Assembly (NCBI RefSeq): GCF_003993775.1
Contig: NZ_RJRZ01000003.1
Span: 248,001-312,000 of the forward strand
Direction: 5' to 3'
Length of the DNA stretch: 64,000 nt
Origin: Frigidibacter oleivorans
Lineage (GTDB): Bacteria > Pseudomonadota > Alphaproteobacteria > Rhodobacterales > Rhodobacteraceae
Numbering within the stretch: position 1 is the first letter of the stretch; each line of letters starts with the position of its first letter. The position numbers and the translations under genes are program-made. Below the pieces are notes generated by a model that worked only from the letters and a program-made list of their open reading frames with translations, searched no databases and had not been told where the DNA came from. Positions 23,362-32,041 of the stretch are shown here, one piece after another.

Positions 23362-25313
23362 GGCGAAACCTCCGGCGCCAGCCGGACCAGCGCCGCCCCG
23401 GCCTCGACCTGATCGCCGGCGGCGGCGAGGATCTCGGCCACCTCGCCATCGCGGCCGGCGGTCAGGGTATGTTCCATCTTCATCGCCTCGAGGATCGCCA
23501 GCCGGTCGCCCTGCGCCACCGCCTGCCCCGCGGTCACGAAGACCGCCTTGAGCAGCCCCGGCATCGGCGACAGGACCACATCCGCCCCGCGCCCCGCCGC
23601 CGCGGCGCGGTCCAGCGGGTCGGGCAGGTCGAAGCGCCATGTGCCCGCGCCGCCGCCGAAGACGGTGACCCGGCCGACATCGACATGCGCCGTCAGGTCC
23701 GGCCGCCGGCCGTCGAGCCGCCAGCCGCCATCGACGCGCTCGGCCGCCACCGCCCCGCCCTCGGGCAGGTCCGCCACCACCCGGTCCGGCCCCTCGCAGG
23801 CCAGCGTCACCGGCAGCGCCGCGCCGTCCCGCGCCAGCACCACCGTCCGCCGCAGCGGCGCCCAGAGGGTGAAGCCCCGCTGCGGCGCGGGCGGGCCGTC
23901 CAGCCCCGCCGCGGCAATGGCGGCCAGCGCCAGCGCCTGTGGCGGGCAGGCGGGTTCGGCCACCAGCGCCGGCAGGTCGCGGGCGATCAGGCCGGTATCC
24001 ACCTGCCCCGCCGCGAAGCCCGGATGCCGCGCCAGCGCCGCGAGGAAGGCGAGGTTGGTGGTGCTGCCCGTCACCTCGGTCCGGTCCAGCGCCGCCGCCA
24101 GCTGCGACAGCGCCGCCGCCCGCGTCGGACCGTGGGTGATGATCTTGGCGATCATCGGATCGTACCACGGGCTGATCGCATCGCCGGGGCGCACCCCGGT
24201 GTCGATCCGCGCGCCGTCGGGGAAGGCCAGCCGGTCGAGCCGCCCGGTCGCGGGCAGGAAGCCCGCGGGCACATCCTCGGCATAAAGCCGCGCCTCGAAG
24301 GCATGGCCGCGGATCGCCAGGTCCTGCTGCCGCGCCGGCAAGGGCTCGCCCGCTGCCACGCGCAGCTGCCATTCCACCAGATCGACGCCGGTGATCGCCT
24401 CGGTTACCGGATGTTCGACCTGCAGGCGGGTGTTCATCTCCATGAACCAGAAGCGGTCGGGCCGCAGCCCGTCGGAGCCGTCGACGATGAATTCCACCGT
24501 CCCCGCGCCGGCATAGCCGATGGCCTCGGCCGCGCGCACCGCCGCCTGCCCCATCGCCGCGCGCATCTCGCCGGTCATGCCGGGGGCCGGGGCCTCCTCG
24601 ATCACCTTCTGGTGGCGGCGCTGCAGCGAGCAGTCGCGTTCGAACAGGTGGACCGCCCGCTGGCCGTCGCCGAAGACCTGCACCTCGATATGGCGGGGGG
24701 TGTCGATGTATTTCTCGATCAGCACCGCGGGGTTGCCGAAGGCGCCCTCCGCCTCGCGCCGGGCCGAGGCCAGCGCCTCGGGGAAGTCGCGCGCCGCCTC
24801 GACCCGCCGCATCCCCTTGCCGCCGCCGCCCGCCACCGCCTTGATCAGCACGGGATAGCCCACCGCCTCGGCCGCGCCGGCCAGATGTTCGGCGTCCTGA
24901 TTGTCGCCGTGATAGCCCGGAACCACCGGCACGCCGGCCTCGGCCATCAGCGCCTTGGCCGCGTCCTTCAGCCCCATCGCCCGGATCGCCGCCGCCGAGG
25001 GGCCGATGAACACCAGCCCCGCCGCCGTCACCGCCTCGACGAAATCGGGGTTCTCGGACAGGAAGCCATAACCGGGATGGATCGCCCCGGCCCCGGTGGC
25101 CAGCGCCGCCTCGATCAGCCGGTCGCCGCGCAGATAGCTGTCGGCGGGCGCGGGGCCGCCGACCGGCACCGCCTGATCCGCCAATGCCACATGCCGCGCG
25201 GCGCGGTCGGCCTCGGAAAACACGGCCACGGTGGAAATGCCCATCCGGCGGCAGGTGGCGATGACCCGGCAGGCGATCTCGCCCCGGTTGGCGATCAGGA
25301 TCTTGCGGAACAT
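23358..25313 (-). CDS. liuD: Methylcrotonyl-CoA carboxylase, biotin-carrying alpha subunit
   Basis: Biotin carboxylase plus biotin carrier subunit, 651 residues. Residues 1-450 form the biotin carboxylase with ANRGEIACRV, the ATP-grasp glycine loop KAVAGGGGKGMRRV and MEMNTRLQVEHPVTE. The carrier domain near the C-terminus has the biotinylation motif EAMKMEHTL. With LiuB it carboxylates 3-methylcrotonyl-CoA. The gene context (Ivd, HMG-CoA lyase) favours methylcrotonyl over propionyl or geranyl substrates. BirA in this window could modify it. Confidence 0.95.
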   Translation of the reverse strand: MFRKILIANRGEIACRVIATCRRMGISTVAVFSEADRAARHVALADQAVPVGGPAPADSYLRGDRLIEAALATGAGAIHPGYGFLSENPDFVEAVTAAGLVFIGPSAAAIRAMGLKDAAKALMAEAGVPVVPGYHGDNQDAEHLAGAAEAVGYPVLIKAVAGGGGKGMRRVEAARDFPEALASARREAEGAFGNPAVLIEKYIDTPRHIEVQVFGDGQRAVHLFERDCSLQRRHQKVIEEAPAPGMTGEMRAAMGQAAVRAAEAIGYAGAGTVEFIVDGSDGLRPDRFWFMEMNTRLQVEHPVTEAITGVDLVEWQLRVAAGEPLPARQQDLAIRGHAFEARLYAEDVPAGFLPATGRLDRLAFPDGARIDTGVRPGDAISPWYDPMIAKIITHGPTRAAALSQLAAALDRTEVTGSTTNLAFLAALARHPGFAAGQVDTGLIARDLPALVAEPACPPQALALAAIAAAGLDGPPAPQRGFTLWAPLRRTVVLARDGAALPVTLACEGPDRVVADLPEGGAVAAERVDGGWRLDGRRPDLTAHVDVGRVTVFGGGAGTWRFDLPDPLDRAAAAGRGADVVLSPMPGLLKAVFVTAGQAVAQGDRLAILEAMKMEHTLTAGRDGEVAEILAAAGDQVEAGAALVRLAPEVSP

Positions 25314-25370
25314 GCGTGCCTCCGGTGGCGACGGTCGCGGCGGGGGAGAGCCGAGCGGGGGAGTTCGAGG

Positions 25371-25420
25371 TGGGGGCCGCCTGCCCCCGCACCCCCGGGA
25401 ATATAGGCGAACGGAAGATC
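25371..25420 (+). repeat. Interspersed hairpin repeat, copy 1 (between liuB and liuD)
   Basis: A stem of six bases (25372-25377 with 25383-25388, loop CGCCT) is followed by CACCCCCGGGAATATA and an A/G-rich tail. It resembles copy 3 (59939-59990) and more loosely copy 2 (47462-47510). It fills most of the 124-bp gap between liuB and liuD. In an operon it could act as an mRNA stability or attenuation element. Confidence 0.55.
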
Positions 25421-25437
25421 GGCACCGCGCATCGGCG

Positions 25438-27042
25438 TCACATCCGGAACAGGCCGAAGCGCGTGTCGGGGATCGGCGCGTTCAGCGCCGCCGACAGCGA
25501 CAGGGCCAGCACGTCGCGGGTCTTGCGCGGATCGACGATGCCGTCGTCCCACAGCCGGGCCGAGGCATAGAGCGGATGGCTTTGCCGCGCGAACATCTCG
25601 ACCGTGGGGCGGCGGAACTCGGCCTCCTCCTCGGCGGACCAGTCGCGGCCCGCGCGGTCCAGCGCCTCGCGCCGGACGGTGGCCAGCACCCCCGCCGCCT
25701 GTTCGCCGCCCATCACCGCGATGCGGGAATTGGGCCAGGTCCACAGGAAGCGCGGCGAATAGGCGCGGCCGGCCATGCCGTAATTGCCCGCACCGAAGCT
25801 GCCGCCGACCAGCAGCGTGATCTTCGGCACGGCGGTGGTGGCGACGGCAGTGACCATCTTCGCACCGTGGCGGGCGATGCCCTCGTTCTCGTATTTCCGG
25901 CCCACCATGAAGCCGGTGATGTTCTGCAGGAAGACCAGCGGCACCTTCCGCTGCGAACAGAGCTCGACGAAATGCGCGCCCTTGATCGCGGCCTCGGAAA
26001 ACAGCACGCCATTGTTGGCGACGATGCCGACCGGCATCCCCTCGACATGGGCGAAGCCGGTCACCAGCGTCTCGCCATAGCGCGGCTTGAACTCGTCCAG
26101 CCGCGAGCCGTCGACGATGCGGGCGATGACCTCGCGGATGTCATAGGGCTGGCGCGGATCGGCGGGCACGATGCCGGGGATTTCCTCGGGGTCGTAGGCG
26201 GGCGGTTCCGACGCCTGGATCAGCGGCCCGGCCGGGCGCTGGCGGTTCAGCCCCGCCACCGCGCGCCGCGCGAGCGCCAGCGCATGGGCATCGTCCTCGG
26301 CCAGGTAGTCGGCGACGCCCGACAGCCTCGTATGCACCTCGCCGCCGCCCAGATCCTCGGCGCTGACCACCTCGCCCGTGGCCGCGCGCACCAGCGGCGG
26401 ACCGGCGAGGAAGATCGTGCCCTGGTCGCGGACGATGATGGTGACATCCGACATCGCGGGCACATAGGCGCCCCCGGCGGTGCAGGAGCCCATCACCACC
26501 GCGATCTGCGCGATGCCCTCGGCGCTCATCCGCGCCTGGTTGAAGAAGATGCGCCCGAAATGGTCGCGGTCGGGAAAGACCTCGTCCTGGTTGGGCAGGT
26601 TCGCCCCGCCGGAATCGACCAGATAGAGGCAGGGCAGCCGGTTCTCCTGCGCGATCTCCTGTGCGCGCAGATGCTTCTTCACCGTCATCGGGTAGTAGGT
26701 GCCGCCCTTCACCGTGGCGTCGTTGGCCAGCACCATCACCTCTTGCCCCATGACCCGGCCGATGCCGGCGATCAGCCCCGCGCCGGGCGAGGCGCCGTCA
26801 TAGAGGCCGTGGGCGGCGGTCGCACCGATCTCGAGGAAGGGCGCGCCGGGGTCGAGCAGGTTCGCCACCCGGTCGCGCGGGGCCATCTTGCCCCGCGCCA
26901 CATGGCGGGCGGTGGCCGTGGCGCCGCCCCCGGCGGCGGCCAGCGCCGCGGCCTCGGCCACCTCGGCCAGCGCGGCCAGGTGATGGGCACGGTTGGCGCG
27001 GAACGCGTCGGAACCGGTCAGGATCGCGGATGTCAGTTTCAT
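25438..27042 (-). CDS. liuB: Methylcrotonyl-CoA carboxylase, carboxyltransferase beta subunit
   Basis: Transfers the carboxyl group from carboxybiotin to 3-methylcrotonyl-CoA; 534 residues with the two crotonase-like halves of the family. The acyl-CoA-binding part includes [17 protein letters not shown], and the carboxybiotin part includes [17 protein letters not shown]. The ATG at 27042 is preceded by a 140-bp region shared with the divergent ompW gene. LiuD follows after 124 bp that contain a hairpin repeat. Confidence 0.95.
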   Translation of the reverse strand: MKLTSAILTGSDAFRANRAHHLAALAEVAEAAALAAAGGGATATARHVARGKMAPRDRVANLLDPGAPFLEIGATAAHGLYDGASPGAGLIAGIGRVMGQEVMVLANDATVKGGTYYPMTVKKHLRAQEIAQENRLPCLYLVDSGGANLPNQDEVFPDRDHFGRIFFNQARMSAEGIAQIAVVMGSCTAGGAYVPAMSDVTIIVRDQGTIFLAGPPLVRAATGEVVSAEDLGGGEVHTRLSGVADYLAEDDAHALALARRAVAGLNRQRPAGPLIQASEPPAYDPEEIPGIVPADPRQPYDIREVIARIVDGSRLDEFKPRYGETLVTGFAHVEGMPVGIVANNGVLFSEAAIKGAHFVELCSQRKVPLVFLQNITGFMVGRKYENEGIARHGAKMVTAVATTAVPKITLLVGGSFGAGNYGMAGRAYSPRFLWTWPNSRIAVMGGEQAAGVLATVRREALDRAGRDWSAEEEAEFRRPTVEMFARQSHPLYASARLWDDGIVDPRKTRDVLALSLSAALNAPIPDTRFGLFRM

Positions 27043-27110
27043 GCGTCCCCCCGCGCCCCCCGCCCTGCGGCGAAACGTCCCGGCAAGTGTCTGGCCGGCG
27101 GACGCTTTTC

Positions 27111-27124
27111 TTGATCTGCGTCAA
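27111..27124. promoter_or_regulatory. FNR/FnrL-type binding site in front of ompW
   Basis: TTGATCTGCGTCAA matches the FNR consensus TTGAT-N4-ATCAA with one changed base, and GTCAA half-sites are common in Rhodobacter FnrL targets. Its centre is about 66 bp upstream of the ompW ATG, and about 75 bp upstream of the divergent liuB ATG. ompW is a known FNR-regulated gene in E. coli. Either gene could be the target. Confidence 0.65.
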
Positions 27125-27182
27125 GGCCCGGCTGCGCCGGCCGGCCGAGTGTCGCCGGCGTTACAGACCGAAGGGACATCCC

Positions 27183-27809
27183 ATGACGACCAAGATCATC
27201 GCCCCCGCCGCCCTTGCCGCCGCAATTGCCGCCGCTCTGGCCGGCGTCCCCGCCCAGGCCCAGCAGGCGGGCGACTTCACCCTCGGCCTCGGGCTGGGCT
27301 ATGTCGCGCCGAAGGACGGCAACGGCACGCTGGCGGGCCTGTCCGCCGATGTGGACGACGACATCCGCCCGACGATCACCTTCGAATACTTCATCCGCGA
27401 CAACCTCGGGATCGAGGTTCTTGCCGCCACGCCCTTCGAGCATGACGTGAAGCTGGACGGGCTGGGCCGGGTGGGCAGCGTGCAGCACCTGCCGCCGGTC
27501 GTGTCGATCCAGTACCATTTCGACGCGACGCCGGTGCTGAAGCCCTTCGTCGGCGTCGGGCTGAACTACACGATCTTCTTCGAGGAAGAGACGCGCGGCG
27601 CGCTGGCGGGGACGAAGCTGAAGCTGGAGGATTCCGTCGGGCTGGCGCTGCATGCGGGCTTCGACGCCAAGGTCAGCGACAGGGGCGCCGTCCGCGCCGA
27701 CATCCGCTGGATGGACATCGACAGCGAGGTGAAGCTGGACGGCACCAAGATCGGCACCGCGAAGATCGACCCGGTGGTGATGGGCGTCTCCTACGTGCAC
27801 CGCTTCTGA
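27183..27809 (+). CDS. ompW: OmpW family outer membrane protein
   Basis: A small eight-stranded outer membrane barrel of the OmpW/AlkL type, thought to let hydrophobic molecules pass. The 208-residue precursor has a signal peptide ending near residue 25 (VPAQA then QQAGD). The mature part shows alternating strands, the family segment FEYFIRDNLGIEVLAATPFEHD and the terminal aromatic residue (HRF) typical of barrel insertion. The ATG at 27183 has GAAGGGA upstream. It is transcribed against the flanking liu genes and is preceded by an FNR-type site. Confidence 0.92.
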   Translation: MTTKIIAPAALAAAIAAALAGVPAQAQQAGDFTLGLGLGYVAPKDGNGTLAGLSADVDDDIRPTITFEYFIRDNLGIEVLAATPFEHDVKLDGLGRVGSVQHLPPVVSIQYHFDATPVLKPFVGVGLNYTIFFEEETRGALAGTKLKLEDSVGLALHAGFDAKVSDRGAVRADIRWMDIDSEVKLDGTKIGTAKIDPVVMGVSYVHRF

Positions 27810-27829
27810 TCCCGGCCGGCCCGGGCGCG

Positions 27830-27853
27830 CCGCCGCCCAGGCCGCTGCGGCGG
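27830..27853. terminator. Possible terminator hairpin between convergent ompW and ivd
   Basis: CCGCCGC (27830-27836) can pair with GCGGCGG (27847-27853) across a ten-base loop in the 50-bp gap between the two convergent stops. No T-run follows on either strand, so factor-independent termination is doubtful. Confidence 0.35.
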
Positions 27854-27859
27854 GGGCGC

Positions 27860-29023
27860 TCATGCCGTGGCCGCCATCAGTTCGCGCCCGACCAGCATGC
27901 GGCGGATTTCCGAGGTGCCGGCGCCGATCTCCATCAGCTTGGCGTCGCGGAACAGCCGGCTGACCACGCTGTCGTTCAGGAAGCCCGCGCCGCCCATCGC
28001 CTGCACCGCCTGATGCGCCTGCACCATCGCCTGTTCGCTGGCATAAAGCACGCAGGCCGCCGCATCGGCCCGCGTCACCCGCCCCCGGTCGCAGGCCTGC
28101 GCCACCGCATAGAGATAGGCCCGCGCCGTGTTCATCGCCGTATACATGTCGGCGATCTTGGCCTGCATCAGCTGGAATTCCCCGATCTTCTGCCCGAACT
28201 GGCGGCGTTCGTGCATGTAGGGCATCACCTCGTCCAGGCAGGCGGCCATGATGCCGGTGCCGATGCCCGACAGCACCACCCGTTCATAGTCCAGCCCCGA
28301 CATCAGCACCCGCACGCCCCGGCCTTCCTCGCCCAGGACATTCTCGAAGGGCACCTCGCAATTCTCGAAGATCAGCTCGCCCGTATTCGATCCGCGCATC
28401 CCCAGCTTGTCGAAATGCGGGGAGGTGGAGAAGCCGGCAAAGCCGCGCTCGACGATGAAGGCGGTGATGCCCTTCGACCCGGCCTCGGGGTCGGTCTTGG
28501 CATAGACTACCAGCGTGTCGGCATCGGGGCCATTGGTGATCCAGTATTTGCTGCCGTTCAGCAGGTAATGGCCGTTGCGGCGTTCGGCCCGCAGCTGCAT
28601 GCCCACCACGTCGGAGCCTGCGCCCGCCTCGGACATCGCCAGCGCGCCCACATGCTCGCCCGAGACCAGCTTCGGCAGGTAGCGCCGCTTTTGCTCGTCG
28701 CTGCCGTTCAGCTTGATCTGGTTCACGCAGAGGTTGGAATGCGCGCCATAGGACAGGCTGACGCTGGCCGAGGCGCGGGCGATCTCCTCCACCGCGATGG
28801 AATGGGCCAGATAGCCCGTCCCTGCCCCGCCGTAATCCTCGGACACGGTGATCCCCAGCAGGCCCAGATCGCCCATCTCGCGCCACAGCGCGGCCGGAAA
28901 GGCGTTGCCGCGATCGACCTCGGCCGCCAGCGGCTTCACCCGGTCCTGCGCCCAGCGATGGACGGTGTCGCGCAGCGCCTCGATCTCGTCCCCCAGATCG
29001 AAAGCCATCGACGCCATGAACAT
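27860..29023 (-). CDS. ivd: Isovaleryl-CoA dehydrogenase
   Basis: FAD-dependent acyl-CoA dehydrogenase that oxidises isovaleryl-CoA to 3-methylcrotonyl-CoA; electrons go to ETF. The 387-residue protein has the family segments AMSEAGAGSDVVGM (from about residue 135) and KYWITNGPDADTLVVYAKT, the region GLDYERVVLSG with the Ivd-type catalytic glutamate, and the C-terminal GAGTSEIRRMLVGREL. The ATG at 29023 has GGAGG seven bases upstream; ATGs at 29017 and 29008 are alternatives. It is separated from liuB by ompW but belongs to the same pathway. Confidence 0.95.
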   Translation of the reverse strand: MFMASMAFDLGDEIEALRDTVHRWAQDRVKPLAAEVDRGNAFPAALWREMGDLGLLGITVSEDYGGAGTGYLAHSIAVEEIARASASVSLSYGAHSNLCVNQIKLNGSDEQKRRYLPKLVSGEHVGALAMSEAGAGSDVVGMQLRAERRNGHYLLNGSKYWITNGPDADTLVVYAKTDPEAGSKGITAFIVERGFAGFSTSPHFDKLGMRGSNTGELIFENCEVPFENVLGEEGRGVRVLMSGLDYERVVLSGIGTGIMAACLDEVMPYMHERRQFGQKIGEFQLMQAKIADMYTAMNTARAYLYAVAQACDRGRVTRADAAACVLYASEQAMVQAHQAVQAMGGAGFLNDSVVSRLFRDAKLMEIGAGTSEIRRMLVGRELMAATA

Positions 29024-29052
29024 GGGCCCTCCTCCCTGACCGCACATGTTAT

Positions 29053-29066
29053 TGAACACCTGTTCA
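29053..29066. promoter_or_regulatory. Palindromic operator at the ivd promoter
   Basis: TGAACACCTGTTCA is a perfect 6-2-6 inverted repeat, 29 bp upstream of the ivd ATG. It lies directly downstream of the candidate -10 element, where a bound repressor would block initiation. TetR-type regulators often use such sites. No regulator gene is adjacent. Confidence 0.6.
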
Positions 29067-29067
29067 T

Positions 29068-29096
29068 AAATGAGCCCGCCCGGCGAGTCGCGTCAA
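29068..29096 (-). promoter_or_regulatory. Candidate promoter of ivd
   Basis: Minus-strand TTGACG (29096-29091) and TCATTT (29073-29068) are 17 bases apart. The predicted start lies inside the palindrome at 29053-29066. The -10 match is weak, so this is moderate evidence. Confidence 0.45.
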
Positions 29097-29190
29097 GCCC
29101 CGCGTTGCGGGGCCGGGCCTGACATCGCGTCACGGGCTTGAACATCGGCCGGTGCCGGCGGAATGTGGCCGGGCGGCAAGCGAGGATCGG

Positions 29191-30066
29191 ATGGGCAAGG
29201 ACGGCGGCATCGCCTTCGTCACGATGGTGCGGGACGAGGATCTGTTCCTGCGGATTTGGGTCGAATACTACAGCCGCTTCGTCCCGCGCGCGGCGCTGAT
29301 CGTGCTGCTGGACGGGCTGGACCAGCGCCTGCCCGACTGGGCGGAGGGCGTGCAGGCGCTGCGCCTGCCCCGCGCCGAACCCGGCCCCGGGTGGGACGCG
29401 GCGCGCTGGCGCATGATCTCGGCCATCGTCTCGGGGCTGACGGAACGGTATCAGGCCGTGGCCTTCAACGACGTGGACGAGCTGATCGCGCTGGACCCCG
29501 TGCGGGGCACGGACCTGCCGGGCGCGATCCGGGCCGAGGTCGCCGCACATGGGGTCGTGTCGCCCTTCGCGCTGGAACTGGTGCATCGCCGCGATCTGGA
29601 AGCGCCGCTCGACCCCGCCCGCCCGGTTCTGGACCAGCGCCGCCACGCCCGGATCAACGCGAGCTATTGCAAGCCCTGCCTGACCGGGCGCCCGATTCGC
29701 TGGAGCCTTGGCGGCCATTATGCCGACCATCCGCGCCTGCATCTGAGCGAGGCGCTGTTCCTGTTCCACCTGCGCTATGTCGATGCGGGCATCCTGATGG
29801 CGCGGCAGGCGCGGCGGCTGGCGATGGCCGGGGCGGCGGCCGATGTGGCCGGGGGCGGCTGGTCGCAGGACGAAAGCCAGATGGAGGCCTTCCTCGCCAG
29901 CATCGAGGCGCGCCCGCCCGAGGTCACGGATTTCACCTTCGGCTGGCAGCGCCGGCGCATCCGCGACAGCTGGCGCCATGACGAACAGGCAGGGATCTGG
30001 CGGCACGACACGCTGCACAACCGCCGCAGCTATGTGCTGCCGGACCGGTTCGCCGGGTTATTCTGA
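29191..30066 (+). CDS. Glycosyltransferase family 2/92-like protein
   Basis: A 291-residue cytosolic protein with the start FVTMVRDEDLFLRIWVEYY (nucleotide-sugar-binding beta strand, MVRDE at 12-16) and a NDVDE motif at residues 93-97 that takes the place of the metal-binding DxD. It resembles the family-92/DUF-type glycosyltransferases used in surface polysaccharide synthesis. The ATG at 29191 has GAGG six bases before it; a GTG at 29152 would add 13 residues and is less likely. Donor and acceptor are unknown. Its 3' end overlaps the convergent aminotransferase gene by nine bases. Confidence 0.82.
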   Translation: MGKDGGIAFVTMVRDEDLFLRIWVEYYSRFVPRAALIVLLDGLDQRLPDWAEGVQALRLPRAEPGPGWDAARWRMISAIVSGLTERYQAVAFNDVDELIALDPVRGTDLPGAIRAEVAAHGVVSPFALELVHRRDLEAPLDPARPVLDQRRHARINASYCKPCLTGRPIRWSLGGHYADHPRLHLSEALFLFHLRYVDAGILMARQARRLAMAGAAADVAGGGWSQDESQMEAFLASIEARPPEVTDFTFGWQRRRIRDSWRHDEQAGIWRHDTLHNRRSYVLPDRFAGLF

Positions 30067-31260
30067 GGCCAGCGCCCCCACCTCGTCCCGGACGATCCGG
30101 GCAATCTGGTCGCAATCCTCCAGCGTGAAGGTCAGCGGCAGGCGCAGGTCGATCAGCCCGGCCAGCACCCGGTCGGTCTGCGGCAGGTCCTGCCGCGGCA
30201 GCCAGCGCCAGTGGTCGTGGCGCGAGGTGAAGCCCTGCGGCTCCGCCGCGCCGAACCACTTGACCTCCACCCCCCGCGCCGCGCAGGCCGCGACCAGCGC
30301 CGCCATCCGCGCAGGCGGCCAGCCCGGCAGCAGCGCCTGGAAGGACGAACCGACGAAATCCTCGGCCGCCGGGCGCGGGATCAGCCGCAGGCCCGGCGTG
30401 CCCGCCAGCCCCGCCTCCAGCCGCCGGTAACGGGCATTCCAGCGCTCGCGGCGGTCGGCCAGCCCCGCCAGCTGCGGGCGCAGGATCGCCGCGCGCAGGT
30501 TGTCCATCCGGCCCGAGATATTGGGCATGTCCCATCGCGCGTCCTCGAACGCCTCGGGCGGCGGCGCGGCGCGGTGGCGCGGATACAGCATGTAGCTGCC
30601 CGACAGCACCACCGCCCGCGCCATCGCCGCCGCATCGTCCGACACCAGCAGCCCGCCCTCGCCCGAATTCATGTGCTTGTAGGTCTGGGTGGAATAGCAG
30701 CCGAACAGCCCGTGCCGCCCCGAGGGCGTGCCGTTCCACGCGGCCCCCATCGTATGGGCGCAATCCTCGATCAGGATCAGCCCCAGATCGCGGCACAGCG
30801 CGGCGCAGCGGTCCATGTCGCACAGATGTCCGCGCATATGCGACAGCATCAGCACCTGCGCAGCCGAGGCCGCCGCCTTCGCCGCCAGATCGTCGAGGTC
30901 GATCACCAGATCCCCGGTCACCTCCACCAGCACCGGCCGGGCACCGACCGAGGCGATGGCGCCGGGCACAGGGGCCAGGGTGAAGGCGTTGGTCAGCACC
31001 GCATCGCCCGGCGCGACCCCCGCCGCGCGCAGGGCGCAGGCCAGCGCATAGCCGCCCGAGGCGACGGCCAGGCAATAGCGCGCGCCGGTCAGCGCCGCGA
31101 ACTCCTCTTCCAGCAGCGCCGCCTCGCCCGCCTCGCCGGGGGCGAGGTTATAGCGGTGCAGCCGCCCGTGGCGCAGCACGGCCACCGCCGCGGCGATCGC
31201 CTCTTCGGGGATCGGCTCCTGCTGGGTGAAGCTGCCGGTGAAGACCTCGCCTCCGGTCAC
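30058..31260 (-). CDS. DegT/DnrJ/EryC1/StrS-family aminotransferase
   Basis: PLP-dependent, fold type I aminotransferase of the sugar aminotransferase group, 400 residues. The pyridine-ring aspartate lies in IEDCAHTMG (Asp166), and Lys195 in TYKHMNSGEGG should form the Schiff base. Members usually aminate keto-sugars for cell-surface glycans or antibiotics, but the substrate cannot be read from the sequence. It starts with GTG at 31260 overlapping the gph stop (GTGA). The adjacent convergent glycosyltransferase fits a glycan-related role. Confidence 0.88.
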   Translation of the reverse strand: MTGGEVFTGSFTQQEPIPEEAIAAAVAVLRHGRLHRYNLAPGEAGEAALLEEEFAALTGARYCLAVASGGYALACALRAAGVAPGDAVLTNAFTLAPVPGAIASVGARPVLVEVTGDLVIDLDDLAAKAAASAAQVLMLSHMRGHLCDMDRCAALCRDLGLILIEDCAHTMGAAWNGTPSGRHGLFGCYSTQTYKHMNSGEGGLLVSDDAAAMARAVVLSGSYMLYPRHRAAPPPEAFEDARWDMPNISGRMDNLRAAILRPQLAGLADRRERWNARYRRLEAGLAGTPGLRLIPRPAAEDFVGSSFQALLPGWPPARMAALVAACAARGVEVKWFGAAEPQGFTSRHDHWRWLPRQDLPQTDRVLAGLIDLRLPLTFTLEDCDQIARIVRDEVGALASE

Positions 31261-31931
31261 GGCACCAGCCGCTCGGCCAGGTCCGGCAGATCGTCGAAAT
31301 GGTCGAGCAGCGCCTCGGGCGACAGCCGGGCGATGCCTGCGCCTTCCGGCCCGAAGGTCACCAGCGCCACCGGCACCCCGGCCGCCGCCGCCGTCCGCCG
31401 GTCGGTTTCGGTGTCGCCCACCAGCATCGACCGCGCGACCTGCCCGCCCGCCCGTTCCACCGCCGCGACATAGGGGGCGGGATCGGGCTTCCTCACCGGC
31501 AGCGTATCGGCCCCGATCATCGAGCCGAAGAGCTGCCGCACCCCCATCTTCGCCAGCAGCGCCTCGGCCAGATCGGCGGGCTTGTTGGTGCAGATACCGA
31601 CGGCGAAGCCCCGTGCCTTCAGCGCCTCCACCGCCGCGATGGCGCCGGGATAGGCGCGGGTATGCACCATGATGTCGCGGCGGTAATGGTCGAGAAGCCG
31701 GGGGTAGTGGTCCGATACCAGCAGCTCGTCCACCGCCTCCTCGGCGGTGGCGACGCGGGCGAGCCCCAGCCGCAGCATCGCCCGGCCGCCATGGAAGGCG
31801 GTCAGCGCATCGCAGGCCGGGTCCAGCAGGTCGCCATGGCCCATCGCCCGGAAACAGGCATTGGCGGCGGCGATCAGGTCCGCCGAGGTATCGGCCAGCG
31901 TGCCGTCCAGATCGAAGATCACCGTGCGCAT
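31257..31931 (-). CDS. gph: HAD-family hydrolase, probable phosphoglycolate phosphatase
   Basis: HAD phosphatase, 224 residues. Motif I is FDLDGTLADTS with nucleophile Asp7 and Asp9, motif II is CTNKP, motif III includes VRKPDPAPY and motif IV GDTETDRRTA. The small helical cap (residues 15-85) fits phosphoglycolate phosphatase-like enzymes, which remove 2-phosphoglycolate formed in DNA repair or photorespiration. Other small phosphosugars are possible. The ATG at 31931 starts at the conserved strand; the 36 codons upstream are not conserved-looking. Confidence 0.85.
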   Translation of the reverse strand: MRTVIFDLDGTLADTSADLIAAANACFRAMGHGDLLDPACDALTAFHGGRAMLRLGLARVATAEEAVDELLVSDHYPRLLDHYRRDIMVHTRAYPGAIAAVEALKARGFAVGICTNKPADLAEALLAKMGVRQLFGSMIGADTLPVRKPDPAPYVAAVERAGGQVARSMLVGDTETDRRTAAAAGVPVALVTFGPEGAGIARLSPEALLDHFDDLPDLAERLVP

Positions 31932-31985
31932 CGGCCCGCCTGACGCCCTGAAATCTGTGGTAAGGACAAGTGAAGCCCCCGCCCC

Positions 31986-32013
31986 TTGCGGGGCACCGGC
32001 CCTTCGGTAAAAC
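31986..32013 (+). promoter_or_regulatory. Candidate promoter of glmUS
   Basis: TTGCGG (31986-31991) and TAAAAC (32008-32013) are 16 bases apart, with a leader of about 22 bases to glmU. The region is the 110-bp divergent gap between gph and glmU. Confidence 0.4.
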
Positions 32014-32041
32014 GGCAGCGAGCAGAAATAAAGGTGCAAGA

